Shown here piece by piece: positions 17,473-26,920 of a stretch of DNA of 64,000 nt. The notes beneath the pieces are model-generated. The model was not told the origin of the DNA. It saw only the letters and a list, made by a program, of their open reading frames with translations, and searched no databases. The position numbers and the translations under genes are program-made. Location: assembly GCF_000243335.1 (NCBI RefSeq), contig NZ_JH597775.1:120088-184087 (forward strand), written 5' to 3'. Source of the stretch: Leptonema illini DSM 21528 (GTDB lineage Bacteria; Spirochaetota; Leptospiria; Leptospirales; Leptonemataceae). Numbering within the stretch: the stretch's first letter is position 1; every line of letters starts with the position of its first letter.

Positions 17473-17889
17473 TTATTTGCCCGGCCTCTGCTGGCCCGGA
17501 CCTCTTTGCACATGGGCCTTGCAGGCCGCAGTCAGATCAGCTTCGTTTGCTTTCAGGCACTGATAGATGCGACCCTGGCCTCTCTGCACGTCGGCACAGA
17601 ATTTCAGGATGTCATCCTGGCATACCATAGCGCCGTCCTGCATGCGAGCGCGGGCACGGTCCAGCTGTGCCTTGCAGTTCGCCTCAAGCGAGCCCTCATT
17701 CTGTTTCAGGCATTGATAGACGCGGCCCTGGCCGTGTTCGATTCCGGCGCAGAACTTCTGGATGTCGGCGGCACATGCGTTTTTGACGCGTTGCGGCCCG
17801 GCAGGGTTTTGAGCGAGAAGAACTGATCCGGCGAGAAGAATGGCTCCGACTGCTACTGGCAGAAGGGAGCGAAGGTTGATACGTTTCAT
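17473..17889 (-). CDS. Exported protein with two Cys-rich (GLG1-type) repeats
   Basis: 138 residues from the ATG at 17889, chosen because AAGGAG sits 7 bases upstream on this strand. A signal peptide ('LLPVAVGAILLAGSVLLAQ') is followed by two copies of a ~38-residue module C-x4-I-x-K-F-C-x6-G-x-G-R-[VI]-Y-Q-C-L-K-x-N-E...C. This is the cysteine-rich repeat first described in Golgi glycoprotein 1 and found in small bacterial exported proteins. Each module has four Cys that would form disulfides in the periplasm. Function unknown. The C-terminus is Gln/Pro/Gly-rich. Confidence 0.85.
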   Translation of the reverse strand: MKRINLRSLLPVAVGAILLAGSVLLAQNPAGPQRVKNACAADIQKFCAGIEHGQGRVYQCLKQNEGSLEANCKAQLDRARARMQDGAMVCQDDILKFCADVQRGQGRIYQCLKANEADLTAACKAHVQRGPGQQRPGK

Positions 17890-18138
17890 CAATGTTCTCC
17901 TTAAATAACCGTTACATGATTGGACCATGCTCCGAAGGGATTGTCCACTGTTTTTTCAAAATTGCTGGAATTCGCTTTTCACGCTGTCGAAAATAGATAG
18001 ATTGAATGAGCTGCTCGATCAAAGGGTCTGTCACGGAAGGACCGTTTTTTGGGTGTTTTTTTATTCATGAGTTGAAAATCGTTTGACCTTTACTGGCAGG
18101 CGTCGTCCCGTTCTGGGGCGAAAGAGGTAGGAGAACGA

Positions 18139-18501
18139 ATGGCAAAGAATATTCTTATCGTTGATGACTCGGCGGCGCAGCGCAAGGTCGTGCGTCTTGC
18201 CCTTGAAAGCAAGGGATATCAGATCTTCGAGGCGACAGACGGACAGGATGCTCTGCAGAAGCTCAATCCCGATCTTCATCTTGTCGTATGCGACGTAAAC
18301 ATGCCGGTCATGGACGGGCTGGAGTTTGTAACGCAGATCAAAGCGAATGAGCAGTATAGATTCCTGCCCATCATCATGCTTACAACGGAATCGCAGGAAG
18401 CGATGCGTGAGAAGGGCATGGAGCTCGGCGTGCGCGCCTGGCTGAATAAGCCTTTCAGTATGGAGCAGCTGCTTGATGCCGTCGCGCGCCTGATGCTCTA
18501 A
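18139..18501 (+). CDS. cheY: CheY-like single-domain response regulator
   Basis: 120 residues, a stand-alone receiver domain. The acidic pocket 'VDDSAAQ', the phosphoacceptor Asp in 'VVCDVNMPVMDG', the Thr of 'MLTTES' and the Lys of 'NKPF' are all in place. It lacks an output domain and heads the chemotaxis cluster, so it should be phosphorylated by CheA and bind the flagellar switch or act as a phosphate sink. It is separated from the STAS gene by 60 bp. Confidence 0.85.
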   Translation: MAKNILIVDDSAAQRKVVRLALESKGYQIFEATDGQDALQKLNPDLHLVVCDVNMPVMDGLEFVTQIKANEQYRFLPIIMLTTESQEAMREKGMELGVRAWLNKPFSMEQLLDAVARLML

Positions 18502-18561
18502 AGACCCGACCCGGAGGCTGCCGGGGTACGGGATCACTTCTAACAATACAGAGGGGTGTTC

Positions 18562-18912
18562 ATGAACGATTCAGGAGATCAGATAAATCCTGAGGGTAAT
18601 ATAGAGGAACGTCTACGAATCGATGGGGAATTCCGAATAAGAAACGCTGCCTCAGTGCGTTCCATGTTGCTTGAGCGATCCCACGATGCATTCGTCCTCG
18701 ATCTCGGCGGTGTAACGGAGTTTGATACGGCCGGCGTTCAGATATTACTCTCTCTTAAGAAAGAACGTGAGGCGAAGGGGCAGTCGTTTCGCTGCGTCGC
18801 GATGTCGGAGCCCGTAGAAAGGCTGCTCTCATTTTATAATCTGCGCGATGTCTTTGATGCCGGAGCCGGGTCGGTTTCACAGCAGAGCGTCTCGGGAGGC
18901 GAAGATGGCTGA
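18562..18912 (+). CDS. STAS-domain protein in the chemotaxis cluster
   Basis: 116 residues from the ATG at 18562 (GAGGGG just upstream; a GTG at 18556 is an alternative). The STAS fold is shown by 'FVLDLGGVTEFDTAGVQILLSL', where the usual phosphorylatable Ser/Thr of the D-[ST]-[SA]-G loop is Thr. STAS proteins of this size act as anti-anti-sigma factors or, in chemotaxis loci, as small adaptor proteins. The end overlaps cheA by 8 bp (ATGGCTGA), so translation is coupled to CheA and it likely works with it. Confidence 0.8.
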   Translation: MNDSGDQINPEGNIEERLRIDGEFRIRNAASVRSMLLERSHDAFVLDLGGVTEFDTAGVQILLSLKKEREAKGQSFRCVAMSEPVERLLSFYNLRDVFDAGAGSVSQQSVSGGEDG

Positions 18913-20941
18913 TCCAAGAGAAAAACAGGGGTTTGAAGATTTCGCCGTCGAAACGCGGGAAATGCTTGAGAGCATGGAGCTCAATCTGGTGCGTATCGGT
19001 CGGGGAGAGCGCGATCCGGAGCTTCTCAACTCGCTTTTTCGCTCCGCACATACGATCAAGGGCACATCGGGCATGTATGATTTCGGTGCCATCGCCGAAT
19101 TCGTGCATTCTCTCGAGAATGTGCTCGACGGCGTGCGCGGAGGGCGGATCGAGTTAACCGATACGCTGATCGCCGCCGTGCTGCGATGCAAGGATCATCT
19201 TCTTGATCGCATGAGAAGCTACGAAAACGGTCGTTATGAATCAGACGATCTTCTTGCTGAGGGGCAAGAGGCGGTCGCTCTGCTGCTTGAGGCGGCCGGT
19301 GAAGAGGCGCCGAAGCAGCAGAAGAAGCAGGAGGCCGTCGCCGGCGAGAGGGCTTCTGAACTATGGAAGATCCATCTGCGCTGCAAGCCGAACTTGCTTG
19401 CAAACGGTCTCGATCCGTATCCGTTCTTGCGTTTTCTTACCGAAAAAGGAAAGATAGAAGAGCTTGCCGTCGATGATTCGCTTCTGCCCGTCCTGACCGA
19501 CCTTGACCCGCAGAGCGCCTATCTGAGCTTTGATATCGTCTATCGCTCTACGTTGAATCACAAGCAGATCGTCGACGCCTTTGAGTTTGCCGCTCACGAT
19601 GTTGAGTTAACCGTCGAGCCTCTGATCGCAATCGGCCATGCGAGCGGAGAAGCGGTCCGAGAGCAGAAGACGGCGAAGTCCGCTCCGGCAGCGAAGGCCG
19701 CTGCAGCGGACCAGAAGGCGGCGAAGGCTAAGACGAAGCGCTCTATGCGTGTTGATGCCGACAAACTCGATCTTGTCGTCGATCGCGTCGGTGAGGCCGT
19801 CGTCATCGCCTCGGCTATCCATCAGATGGCCCTCAATCTGAAAGACGAATATCTTGAAGAGCTATCGCACCGCATGTCAAGGCTGCTCACAGAGATACGC
19901 ACAAACAGCCTGAAGCTGCGTATGGTTCCCGTCGAGACCGTATTCGCTCGCTTCTCGCGCGTCGTCTATGAGATGGGTTTGCAGCTCGGCAAACCGGTGC
20001 AGCTTGTGCTTCACGGCGGCGAGACGGAGCTTGATAAAAACCTCATCGATCACCTGGCCGATCCTCTTACGCATATGGTGCGCAATGCCATCGATCACGG
20101 CATTGAATCGTCCCCTGAGGAAAGAGAGCGAGCGGGCAAACCGCGCGAGGCGACGATCACTCTGTCGGCCTCGCATCGCGCCGGAGAGATCATCATCGAG
20201 GTGTCTGATGACGGACATGGGATCAATCCCGATGCCGTCCTGCGGCGCGCTGTAGAGCGAGGGCTGTATAACGAGGGCGATCCGATTCGTGAGGATCAGA
20301 TCTACCGTTTCATATTCGAACCTGGCTTCTCCACAGCGAAAGAGGTGACCGAGCTATCGGGCAGAGGCGTGGGTCTTGACGTTGTGCGCAAGAACGTTGA
20401 ATCGCTGCGCGGAAGGATCGAAGTCGAATCGGAGCGCGGCAAAGGAACGATGTTTCGCATTATTCTACCGCTTACGCTTGCCAATATCGACGGCTTCCTG
20501 TTGCGCGTGGGCAACAACCAGTATGCCATACCTCTTGATATGGTGAACGAATGTATGGAGTTTCGGGCGGAGGACTTCGTCGTCGGAGAACAGAACTTCA
20601 TCCGTGTGCGCGGCAAGGTCATCCCTTTCATCAACATGAACGAGCTTTTCGGCGAACCCGAAGAGAAGGGCAGTCGGCGCAACCTGGTAATCGTGCATGC
20701 CGGTAGCCTGCAAGCGGGGCTTGTTGTTGATGACCTTCTTGGGCGCATGCATTCGGTGATCAAGCCGCTGGGCGAGCTTTTCGAAGAAACGAAAGGACTG
20801 AGCGGCTTTGCCGTCATGGGCGACGGCTCTGTGGCGATGATCCTCGATACGGGCACGCTGCTTGCCGAGGTACGTCGACTGAACGACCGTATGGTCGAAG
20901 AGAACATCGAGCGCGAGCTCGCCGACGTCTATGTAGACTGA
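18905..20941 (+). CDS. cheA: Chemotaxis histidine kinase CheA
   Basis: 678 residues from the ATG at 18905, preceded by GGGAGG. Domains in order: HPt with phosphorylated His in 'SAHTIKGTSGM' (~45); a P2-like segment (~150-240); an Ala/Lys-rich linker; dimerisation helices (~285-345); GHKL ATPase with N box 'MVRNAIDHGIE', G1 'VSDDGHGI' and G2 'SGRGVGLDVV'; and a C-terminal CheW-like coupling domain (~530-665). It autophosphorylates under control of receptor-CheW arrays and passes the phosphate to CheY and CheB. Followed by 133 bp and then mcp. Confidence 0.95.
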   Translation: MADPREKQGFEDFAVETREMLESMELNLVRIGRGERDPELLNSLFRSAHTIKGTSGMYDFGAIAEFVHSLENVLDGVRGGRIELTDTLIAAVLRCKDHLLDRMRSYENGRYESDDLLAEGQEAVALLLEAAGEEAPKQQKKQEAVAGERASELWKIHLRCKPNLLANGLDPYPFLRFLTEKGKIEELAVDDSLLPVLTDLDPQSAYLSFDIVYRSTLNHKQIVDAFEFAAHDVELTVEPLIAIGHASGEAVREQKTAKSAPAAKAAAADQKAAKAKTKRSMRVDADKLDLVVDRVGEAVVIASAIHQMALNLKDEYLEELSHRMSRLLTEIRTNSLKLRMVPVETVFARFSRVVYEMGLQLGKPVQLVLHGGETELDKNLIDHLADPLTHMVRNAIDHGIESSPEERERAGKPREATITLSASHRAGEIIIEVSDDGHGINPDAVLRRAVERGLYNEGDPIREDQIYRFIFEPGFSTAKEVTELSGRGVGLDVVRKNVESLRGRIEVESERGKGTMFRIILPLTLANIDGFLLRVGNNQYAIPLDMVNECMEFRAEDFVVGEQNFIRVRGKVIPFINMNELFGEPEEKGSRRNLVIVHAGSLQAGLVVDDLLGRMHSVIKPLGELFEETKGLSGFAVMGDGSVAMILDTGTLLAEVRRLNDRMVEENIERELADVYVD

Positions 20942-21074
20942 AATCTTCTCTTTGAACAAGGGCGTTCTATAGATACAGAAGAAAAGACGATGTGCGTCTC
21001 GGGCAAAAATATCCGGGCGAACATCTTTGAGATAGGAAAAGAAATAGAAAAGGGTAATAGCAGGAGGCTATGCT

Positions 21075-22844
21075 GTGAGATGGCTAAATAATATCAAGAT
21101 CGGCCCCCGGCTGATCGTAAGCTTTTTAATCGTGGTCGGATTAGCAGGCCTTGTCGGCTTTGTGGGCGTCAACGCGGCGAGCACGCTCAATCAGGTATCT
21201 GTTGATATCTTTAATATTCAGTTTGCCGGCCTTTCCAGGATGAAGCAGGTTAATATCGCTCTGAACGACAGCCAGAGGCAGGTAAGGGCAGTTTTGATTG
21301 AAGATGATGCCAGCCGACAGGCTTTCAATATTGGCCGTATGCGACAGGCGCTCGACGAAATGGAAGAAAATCTCAAAGCCTATGAGAAGTTGATCGTTAA
21401 AGAGGAGGAGCATCGTATCTACGACGAGATCATGAATCAGATGCCCGATTATCGTAAGAATCTGGAAACGATGATCTCTCTGCGGCAGAAGAACGGCGAT
21501 GAAGGCGACGAGATGGCCTGGGATTTTTACAATAAGAATATGCACGAGTCACTCCTCGCCATGGAGAAAAAGGTCGTCGAACTGGTTGGTATGAACGAAA
21601 CCCAGGCCCAGGATGCCCTGAAAAACGCTAATGAGACCTACGAGAATGCTCGCAATACGATCATTTTGACGGCCGGTGTGGCACTCGCGCTTGGCCTGGG
21701 CCTCGGCCTGATGCTCACGTTCAGCATCACGCGACCGTTAGGCATGGTCGTCAAGGCAGCCGAGCAGGTGGCGCTCGGTGATGTGAACATTGAGCTGGAG
21801 GATCGTGCTCGCGACGAGACGGGTATGCTGGCCCGGGCCATGAAAAAGATGATCGATGCGACTCGCAGTATTGTAAATGACGCCGAGAAAATGGCCGCGG
21901 GCGATATGACGATCGATGTGCTCGTGCGTTCTGAAAAGGACGCTCTCGGTCATTCGCTTTCTGATATGGTGGCGCGCGTCGGCGAGGTGATCTCGGGCGT
22001 GCTCTCGGGAACGGCTAATATCGCCAGCGCCTCGGAGCAGGTCAGCTCCACATCGCAGACGCTCAGTCAGGGTGCGAACGAGCAGGCGGCCAGCGTCGAA
22101 GAGACAAGCTCGTCGCTTGAAGAGATGTCGGGCACGATCACGCAGAACGCCGACAACTCGCGCCAGACCGAGCAACTGGCCACCAAGATGGTTAAGGATG
22201 CAAACGAAGGCGGAGATGCCGTGAAGCAGGCCGTGCAGGCCATGAAGGATATTGCCGAGCGCATCGCCACAGTCGAAGATATCGCCTACCAGACGAATCT
22301 GCTGGCTCTGAATGCTGCAATCGAGGCCGCACGGGCCGGCGAGCACGGAATGGGCTTTGCCGTTGTGGCCAATGAGGTGCGTAAACTTGCAGAGCGTTCG
22401 CAGTCGTATGCCGGTGAGATCAGTAACTTCGCGAAGAATTCGGTAAACGTCGCCGAGCGTGCCGGGACGCTGATCTCTGAGATCATACCGAGCATCTTAA
22501 AGATCTCTGATCTGATTCGTGAGATCTCGGCGGCAAGCGAAGAACAGAAGCAAGGCGTCGATCAGATCAACTCGGCGATGGGGCAGCTCGATCGCGTTAC
22601 CCAGCAGAATGCATCGGCCTCTGAGGAGCTGTCGAGCATGGCCGAAGAGCTGACCGGGCAGGCGCAGGATCTGCAGAAGCTCGTGCAGTTCTTTCGCGTG
22701 AAGAACATGGAATCCGTCGTTCGAAAGGGCGAGCAGGCAGCCCAATCGTCCCATCGTGGCGTGAAGGTGGCGCGCATGAAGAATGAAGAGGGACGCTCCG
22801 GTAAACCCGAACCCATCGACGAATCGAAATTCGATCGTTTTTAG
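21075..22844 (+). CDS. Methyl-accepting chemotaxis protein
   Basis: 589 residues. The GTG at 21075 is the start: GGAGG lies 7 bases upstream, and the ATG five bases earlier opens only a two-codon frame (ATG-CTG-TGA) ending on the GTG. TM1 ~12-34, a four-helix-bundle-type periplasmic sensor (~35-190), TM2 ~195-215, HAMP, then a long signalling helix pair. The tip has the conserved '[20 protein letters not shown]' core, read in the usual hairpin. Runs of Glu/Gln with Ser and Ala flank it (methylation helices, substrates of CheR/CheB/CheD encoded downstream). The ligand is unknown. The TAG stop lies inside the first hairpin of the array that follows. Confidence 0.95.
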   Translation: MRWLNNIKIGPRLIVSFLIVVGLAGLVGFVGVNAASTLNQVSVDIFNIQFAGLSRMKQVNIALNDSQRQVRAVLIEDDASRQAFNIGRMRQALDEMEENLKAYEKLIVKEEEHRIYDEIMNQMPDYRKNLETMISLRQKNGDEGDEMAWDFYNKNMHESLLAMEKKVVELVGMNETQAQDALKNANETYENARNTIILTAGVALALGLGLGLMLTFSITRPLGMVVKAAEQVALGDVNIELEDRARDETGMLARAMKKMIDATRSIVNDAEKMAAGDMTIDVLVRSEKDALGHSLSDMVARVGEVISGVLSGTANIASASEQVSSTSQTLSQGANEQAASVEETSSSLEEMSGTITQNADNSRQTEQLATKMVKDANEGGDAVKQAVQAMKDIAERIATVEDIAYQTNLLALNAAIEAARAGEHGMGFAVVANEVRKLAERSQSYAGEISNFAKNSVNVAERAGTLISEIIPSILKISDLIREISAASEEQKQGVDQINSAMGQLDRVTQQNASASEELSSMAEELTGQAQDLQKLVQFFRVKNMESVVRKGEQAAQSSHRGVKVARMKNEEGRSGKPEPIDESKFDRF

Positions 22845-22991
22845 CAGGCTGCTGAAAAAGCAGCCTGCTAAGGCAAAATAGGATGTTTTGCCAAAATGGC
22901 CTTTTTGGGAAAAGGCCATTTTGTAAGGATTTTTGGGCTTAGCTCAAAAATCCGTCAGCTGAAAAAGTCCACGGATGGACTTTTTCAGCTG
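22841..22991 (+). repeat. Array of five consecutive hairpins between mcp and cheW
   Basis: Stem 1: 13 bp, 22841-22853 with 22859-22871 (TTAGCAGGCTGCT). Stem 2: 7 bp, 22872-22878 with 22886-22892 (GGCAAAA). Stem 3: 13 bp, 22893-22905 with 22910-22922 (AAAATGGCCTTTT). Stem 4: 12 bp with one G-T pair, 22927-22938 with 22942-22953. Stem 5: 16 bp perfect, 22956-22971 with 22976-22991 (CAGCTGAAAAAGTCCA). The first three abut with no spare base. The first contains the mcp stop codon; the last ends 6 bases before the cheW ribosome-binding site AGGAGG. Confidence 0.9.
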
Positions 22992-23007
22992 CCTGTTAGG
23001 AGGATGT

Positions 23008-23565
23008 ATGGCTGTACTTCGAGTAAACGCGAATCAGTATCTGACCTTCCGTCTCGGTAGCGACGAGTTCGGAATCGAGATTCTAAAAGTGCGTGAGATT
23101 CTTGAGCATCGTGAGCCGACGCGCGTGCCGCGCACCTCGCGCTTCATCGCCGGTGTGATCAATTTGCGCGGCAACGTCATTCCCGTCGTCGATCTGGCCC
23201 GGCTCTTTCAGGGCCGCGCCATCGATATCACGCGGCGTACCTGCATCCTGATTCTTGAGGTACCTCGCGAAGATGAAGATCTCGTCGCCGGTATTCTCGT
23301 CGATACGGTGAACGAGGTCGTCGCCATCCCGCCTGAGAATATCGATCCGCCGCCGAGTTTCGGGGCGCGCATTCGAACGGATTTTATCAGAGGCATGGGT
23401 CGCTTTGACGATCGCATCGTTATTCTGCTCAATCCGGCGTCCATGCTGGATTTTGACGAGATAGCGGCGCTTGCGAAAGAGATCGATCCTGAAAAGCTGA
23501 AAGAGGTGGCTCTTGCGGGGGCAAGATCGCACGAAGACGGAGGCGCCGCTGAACAGGCCGAATAA
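23008..23565 (+). CDS. cheW: Chemotaxis coupling protein CheW
   Basis: 185 residues from the ATG at 23008, chosen for AGGAGG four bases upstream. A single CheW domain with 'YLTFRLGSDEFGIEI', 'VPRTSRFIAGVINLRG' and 'VIPVVDL' conserved. It bridges the receptor and CheA in the cytoplasm. The C-terminal extension after ~165 is Glu/Ala-rich and its coding end overlaps cheR. It is the first gene after the hairpin array. Confidence 0.95.
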   Translation: MAVLRVNANQYLTFRLGSDEFGIEILKVREILEHREPTRVPRTSRFIAGVINLRGNVIPVVDLARLFQGRAIDITRRTCILILEVPREDEDLVAGILVDTVNEVVAIPPENIDPPPSFGARIRTDFIRGMGRFDDRIVILLNPASMLDFDEIAALAKEIDPEKLKEVALAGARSHEDGGAAEQAE

Positions 23566-24376
23566 CATCGTCGATGCTGCGTTGACGGCGAAGGAGTTCA
23601 AAACGCTCGCCGATCTCGTATTTCAGTACACGGGCATCAAGATGGATGATCGCAAGGTGCCGCTTATGGCCGGACGCCTTGCGCGACGGTTGCGCCTGTT
23701 ACGTCTGTCAAGCTACAGCGAATACATCGACTATCTGACCGCCGATTCGTCGGGCGAAGAGCGCGAGATATTCGTAGATTTGATAACGACGCATGTGACT
23801 CATTTCTTCCGTGAACCCGAGCATTTCAAGTTCCTGGCCCGGCATCTGAATTCGCTGCAACGCTATCCGCTTAACGTCTGGAGCGCCGCCGTTTCTACGG
23901 GCGAAGAGGCCTACAGCATCGGCCTCGTTCTGCAAGACAGACTCGGATCGTCGCGCTGGCAGGTGCTCGGCACCGATATCAGCGCCGAGAGCGTCGCCCG
24001 CGCGAGGACGGCGCTTTATCCGATGACGGGAATCGACCAGATACCCGAATACTATCGATCTCGATTCCTCTTAAAGGGGAGGGATTCGATGGAAGGCTAC
24101 TTCACGCTGAGCCGCGAGATACGGGATCAGGTGAAGCTGGATACGATGAATCTCATGGATTTCTCTTCTCTTCCCGGAGGGTTCCGGCCTGATATCGTCT
24201 TTCTGCGTAACGTCATGATCTACTTTGGACAGGAGGAGAAGCAGAGCGTCGTCGATCGTGTCGCCTCTGTGATGCCCGAAGGGGGCATTCTCATGATCGG
24301 GCATTCCGAATCGCTGAACGGGTTGAAAACACGATTCAAACTGGTACAGACCGCAGTGTATGAAAGGATCTCTTGA
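23513..24376 (+). CDS. cheR: Chemotaxis protein methyltransferase CheR
   Basis: About 265-287 residues; the start is unresolved. No ATG exists in the right place; candidates are TTG at 23513, CTG at 23549 (with GGAGG six bases before it) and TTG at 23582, all overlapping or just after the cheW end. An N-terminal helical domain contains 'RLARRLRLLRLSSYSEY' (receptor binding). The SAM-binding domain has 'VWSAAVSTGEEAYSI', 'LGTDISAESV' and 'IVFLRNVMIYF'. It methylates Glu residues of the chemoreceptor with SAM, releasing SAH, the likely signal of the regulator encoded at 26921. Confidence 0.9.
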   Translation: MRGQDRTKTEAPLNRPNNIVDAALTAKEFKTLADLVFQYTGIKMDDRKVPLMAGRLARRLRLLRLSSYSEYIDYLTADSSGEEREIFVDLITTHVTHFFREPEHFKFLARHLNSLQRYPLNVWSAAVSTGEEAYSIGLVLQDRLGSSRWQVLGTDISAESVARARTALYPMTGIDQIPEYYRSRFLLKGRDSMEGYFTLSREIRDQVKLDTMNLMDFSSLPGGFRPDIVFLRNVMIYFGQEEKQSVVDRVASVMPEGGILMIGHSESLNGLKTRFKLVQTAVYERIS

Positions 24377-24914
24377 AAATCGTATGAGCGAATATAAACC
24401 GATCGATCCGCCTGATTCGATTCTTGACGTTTTCTTGCATCCAGGAGAGTTTTACTGGGGGCGAGAGAATACGCGCATCCGGACGCTTCTTGGAAGCTGC
24501 GTATCGGTAGCGTTATGGCATCCCGTACATCATACAGGAGGCATGTGTCACTTCATGCTGCCCGGGGGAAAAGGCCAGAGGCATCCGAAGTATGCCGATA
24601 GCGTCGTCGAGATGATGCTTGATGAGATTTCAAAGGGGACGGGGCGTCCGTCCGAGTATCACGCGAAGGTATTCGGCGGAGGACATATGTTCTCGCGCAT
24701 CGACGAAAAGTTCAAGCGGGCCGGACATGTGGGGCAGGCTAACGTCGATGCCGCTTTTACCCTGCTGAATGCAGCCGGCTTTCGCATCGTCGCCACCGAT
24801 ACGGGCGGATACCGATACCGCAAGCTCATCTTCGATCTCTGGAGCGGGCACGTTTATTTACAGAAGCAGGAGAAGGCTCCGGACTGGGTCGACCCCGATC
24901 CGGACAGAGTATGA
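24360..24914 (+). CDS. cheD: Chemoreceptor glutamine deamidase CheD
   Basis: Up to 184 residues; starts at 24360 or at 24384 ('MSEYKP'), the first overlapping cheR by 17 bp. The catalytic Cys-His-Thr triad context is visible: '[11 protein letters not shown]' (Cys), '[10 protein letters not shown]' (His) and '[10 protein letters not shown]'. CheD converts receptor Gln to Glu and in some species interacts with CheC or with phosphorylated CheY; no cheC is present in this cluster. Overlaps cheB by 4 bp. Confidence 0.9.
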   Translation: MKGSLENRMSEYKPIDPPDSILDVFLHPGEFYWGRENTRIRTLLGSCVSVALWHPVHHTGGMCHFMLPGGKGQRHPKYADSVVEMMLDEISKGTGRPSEYHAKVFGGGHMFSRIDEKFKRAGHVGQANVDAAFTLLNAAGFRIVATDTGGYRYRKLIFDLWSGHVYLQKQEKAPDWVDPDPDRV

Positions 24915-25960
24915 TGAAACAATTCACCGTCCTTGTTGTCGACGACTCCGCTGTCGTGCGCCGGAACCTCACGAACATCCTTTCAAAGGATCCGATGGTG
25001 CGCGAGATCATGACGGCATCAGATCCTGTTTTCGCGCAGCAGAAGATGGCGGTGGCCTGGCCCGACGTTATCATCCTTGATGTGGAGATGCCGCGTATGG
25101 ACGGCATCTCCTTTCTCAAGCAGATCATGGCGGAGCGCCCGACGCCTGTAATCATCTGTTCTTCTTTAACTGAAGAAGGCGCCGCTCTTACGATGGAGGC
25201 GGTGGCAAGCGGAGCCGTCGATATCATCACAAAGCCGAAGCTGAACGTAGGCGGTTTTCTTGAAGAGTCGGCCGATCGTTTCTTGCATGCGGTGCGCGCC
25301 GCCTCCATCTCGAACGTATCACGTCTGGCGAAGCGCAGGGAGCGGCCTTCTGCGCCCGACATCGTATCGCGCGGACCCGCTCTTGCAGGTACGACCTACA
25401 AGCTTGTGGCCATCGGAACGTCCACAGGCGGAACAAATGCCCTTGAGATGATTCTGACGGATCTTCCGCCGCTTTCGCCGCCCATCGCTATCGTGCAGCA
25501 TATGCCCGAGCGCTTCACGGCGCAGTTCGCGCAGAGACTGAATTCGCTCAGCCAGATCGAGGTAAAAGAAGCGGTGAACGGCGAAGAGATTCGCCCGGGG
25601 CTTGCCGTCATCGCTCCGGGGAACCGGCATATGCAGGTGCGTATGAGCGGCGCCCGATTCTATGCCGAGATAAAAGACGGACCTCCTGTTAACCATCATC
25701 GGCCGTCCGTGGATGTGCTCTTCCGCTCCGTCGCCGAGAGGGTGGGGCCTAACGCCGTAGGCATCATTATGACGGGCATGGGTGATGACGGCGCCAGAGG
25801 CCTGCTTGATATGAAGAAGGCCGGCGCCTTCACGCTTGCCCAGGACGAATCAAGCTGCGTCGTCTTTGGTATGCCTAAAGAGGCCATCGCCCTTGGCGCC
25901 GCCGACAGGGTCCTGCCGCTTTCGGCGATCGCCGCCGAGATCGTACGGCACGGACATTGA
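24911..25960 (+). CDS. cheB: Protein-glutamate methylesterase CheB
   Basis: 349 residues. N-terminal receiver domain (~1-125) with '[10 protein letters not shown]' and phosphoacceptor in '[12 protein letters not shown]'; a linker; C-terminal methylesterase (~160-345) with the catalytic Ser in 'IGTSTGG', His in 'VQHMPERF' and Asp in 'GMGDDGARG'. It removes methyl groups from the receptor when phosphorylated by CheA. Two adjacent ATGs (24911, 24914) follow the cheD stop. It ends the cluster, 1 bp from a convergent gene. Confidence 0.95.
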   Translation: MMKQFTVLVVDDSAVVRRNLTNILSKDPMVREIMTASDPVFAQQKMAVAWPDVIILDVEMPRMDGISFLKQIMAERPTPVIICSSLTEEGAALTMEAVASGAVDIITKPKLNVGGFLEESADRFLHAVRAASISNVSRLAKRRERPSAPDIVSRGPALAGTTYKLVAIGTSTGGTNALEMILTDLPPLSPPIAIVQHMPERFTAQFAQRLNSLSQIEVKEAVNGEEIRPGLAVIAPGNRHMQVRMSGARFYAEIKDGPPVNHHRPSVDVLFRSVAERVGPNAVGIIMTGMGDDGARGLLDMKKAGAFTLAQDESSCVVFGMPKEAIALGAADRVLPLSAIAAEIVRHGH

Positions 25961-25961
25961 A

Positions 25962-26732
25962 TCAGCGCACGGAGGGGCGGAACGTTCGTCTCAGGTCTTC
26001 GATTGTTTTCCCGCTTCGCTGTAGTTCGAGTTCGAACTGTCGGCGTCTTGGAATATACTCCGCATGTAGCGGGATCTCAAGGCGGGCCGCCGTTTCAGAG
26101 TATCCAGGCTTCTCGAAAACGGTGAAGGCATGACGATCGATGCCGCTCTGGTCAAGAAGGATGCCCACCATCGTGATGCCGAGGCCCGCTCCCTCCGTAT
26201 CGTCGCCATGAGCCATGTAGAAGTCGAGCAGCGAGGTGAACGATTGCGCTCGCTCGAACTTCTCGCGAATGCGTTCTTCTTCTCGAGGCAGAAGAGGGAA
26301 GTTATTCTTCACCTTGATGTTCATCACCTTATCGGTGTAATAAAAGGTGATCGTGATTTTATAATCGCGGTCTTTGAAGTCTTTGCGATGATGCATGATC
26401 ATCGTCTCGGTCAGCTTGTCTTTAAAAAGCGTCATGCCTTTATCGTAGTCGGCGGAGTTCATCGCATCGATGCCCTGCTCGGCAAAGAAGACGCGCTTCA
26501 TATTCGCCTTTGTGGCGTTGATGACAAGCTCCTTGACGGCCGGGTAGACGATGTCGAGCAGCTCTGATCGGCCGGAACGCTGTAAGATACCGGCGGCGAT
26601 ATGATGAAGCAGAAATTCACCGTAGTCGGTCAGAATCCAGGTTACCAGGCTGATCGTGCGCCCTTCCGCTATGGTGCGGTCAATGGTCTCCATCGCTTCT
26701 CTGACGCGAGGCGAAGATTCATCAAACTTCAT
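25962..26732 (-). CDS. GHKL (histidine-kinase-like) ATPase-domain protein
   Basis: 256 residues, soluble. An N-box-like 'VKELVINATKANMKRV' (~66-81) and a G-box 'DTEGAGLGITMV' (~180-191) fit a GHKL ATP-binding domain, but no dimerisation or phosphoacceptor His domain precedes it. The region between them is longer and has Lys/Arg-rich strands unlike RsbW. It could be an anti-sigma kinase-like or regulatory ATP-binding protein. It lies tail-to-tail with cheB, so a chemotaxis role is not implied by operon structure. Confidence 0.65.
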   Translation of the reverse strand: MKFDESSPRVREAMETIDRTIAEGRTISLVTWILTDYGEFLLHHIAAGILQRSGRSELLDIVYPAVKELVINATKANMKRVFFAEQGIDAMNSADYDKGMTLFKDKLTETMIMHHRKDFKDRDYKITITFYYTDKVMNIKVKNNFPLLPREEERIREKFERAQSFTSLLDFYMAHGDDTEGAGLGITMVGILLDQSGIDRHAFTVFEKPGYSETAARLEIPLHAEYIPRRRQFELELQRSGKTIEDLRRTFRPSVR

Positions 26733-26884
26733 CTTGAGCGGCAGTTTTCCTGACCGGGCCTGACCGACGAGAAGAAAAGGGCCTTACAGGTTGGCCGATC
26801 GGGCGCAGCCAGTCTCTGCGGTGAGCCCGGGCGCTTATCTTGCGATGTCGTCAGACGAAGCAGGGTCGGGGATTGGTTTTTCTA

Positions 26885-26912
26885 TTGACATATCAAGATA
26901 TCTTGATATGTT
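26885..26912 (+). promoter_or_regulatory. sahR-ahcY promoter covered by a perfect 24-bp palindrome (operator)
   Basis: -35 TTGACA at 26885-26890, 16-bp spacer, -10 TATGTT at 26907-26912. The palindrome at 26888-26911 consists of ACATATCAAGAT followed by its exact reverse complement and spans the end of the -35, the whole spacer and most of the -10, so a bound repressor would block RNA polymerase. The metH promoter (32597-32624) has the same arrangement. Confidence 0.85.
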
Positions 26913-26920
26913 GGTGGCGG

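Noticed and set aside
22841..22991. Simple tandem terminators after mcp
   Set aside because: Five stems without T-runs (only internal T stretches) and direct continuity to the cheW ribosome-binding site do not fit plain termination; kept as a separate finding.
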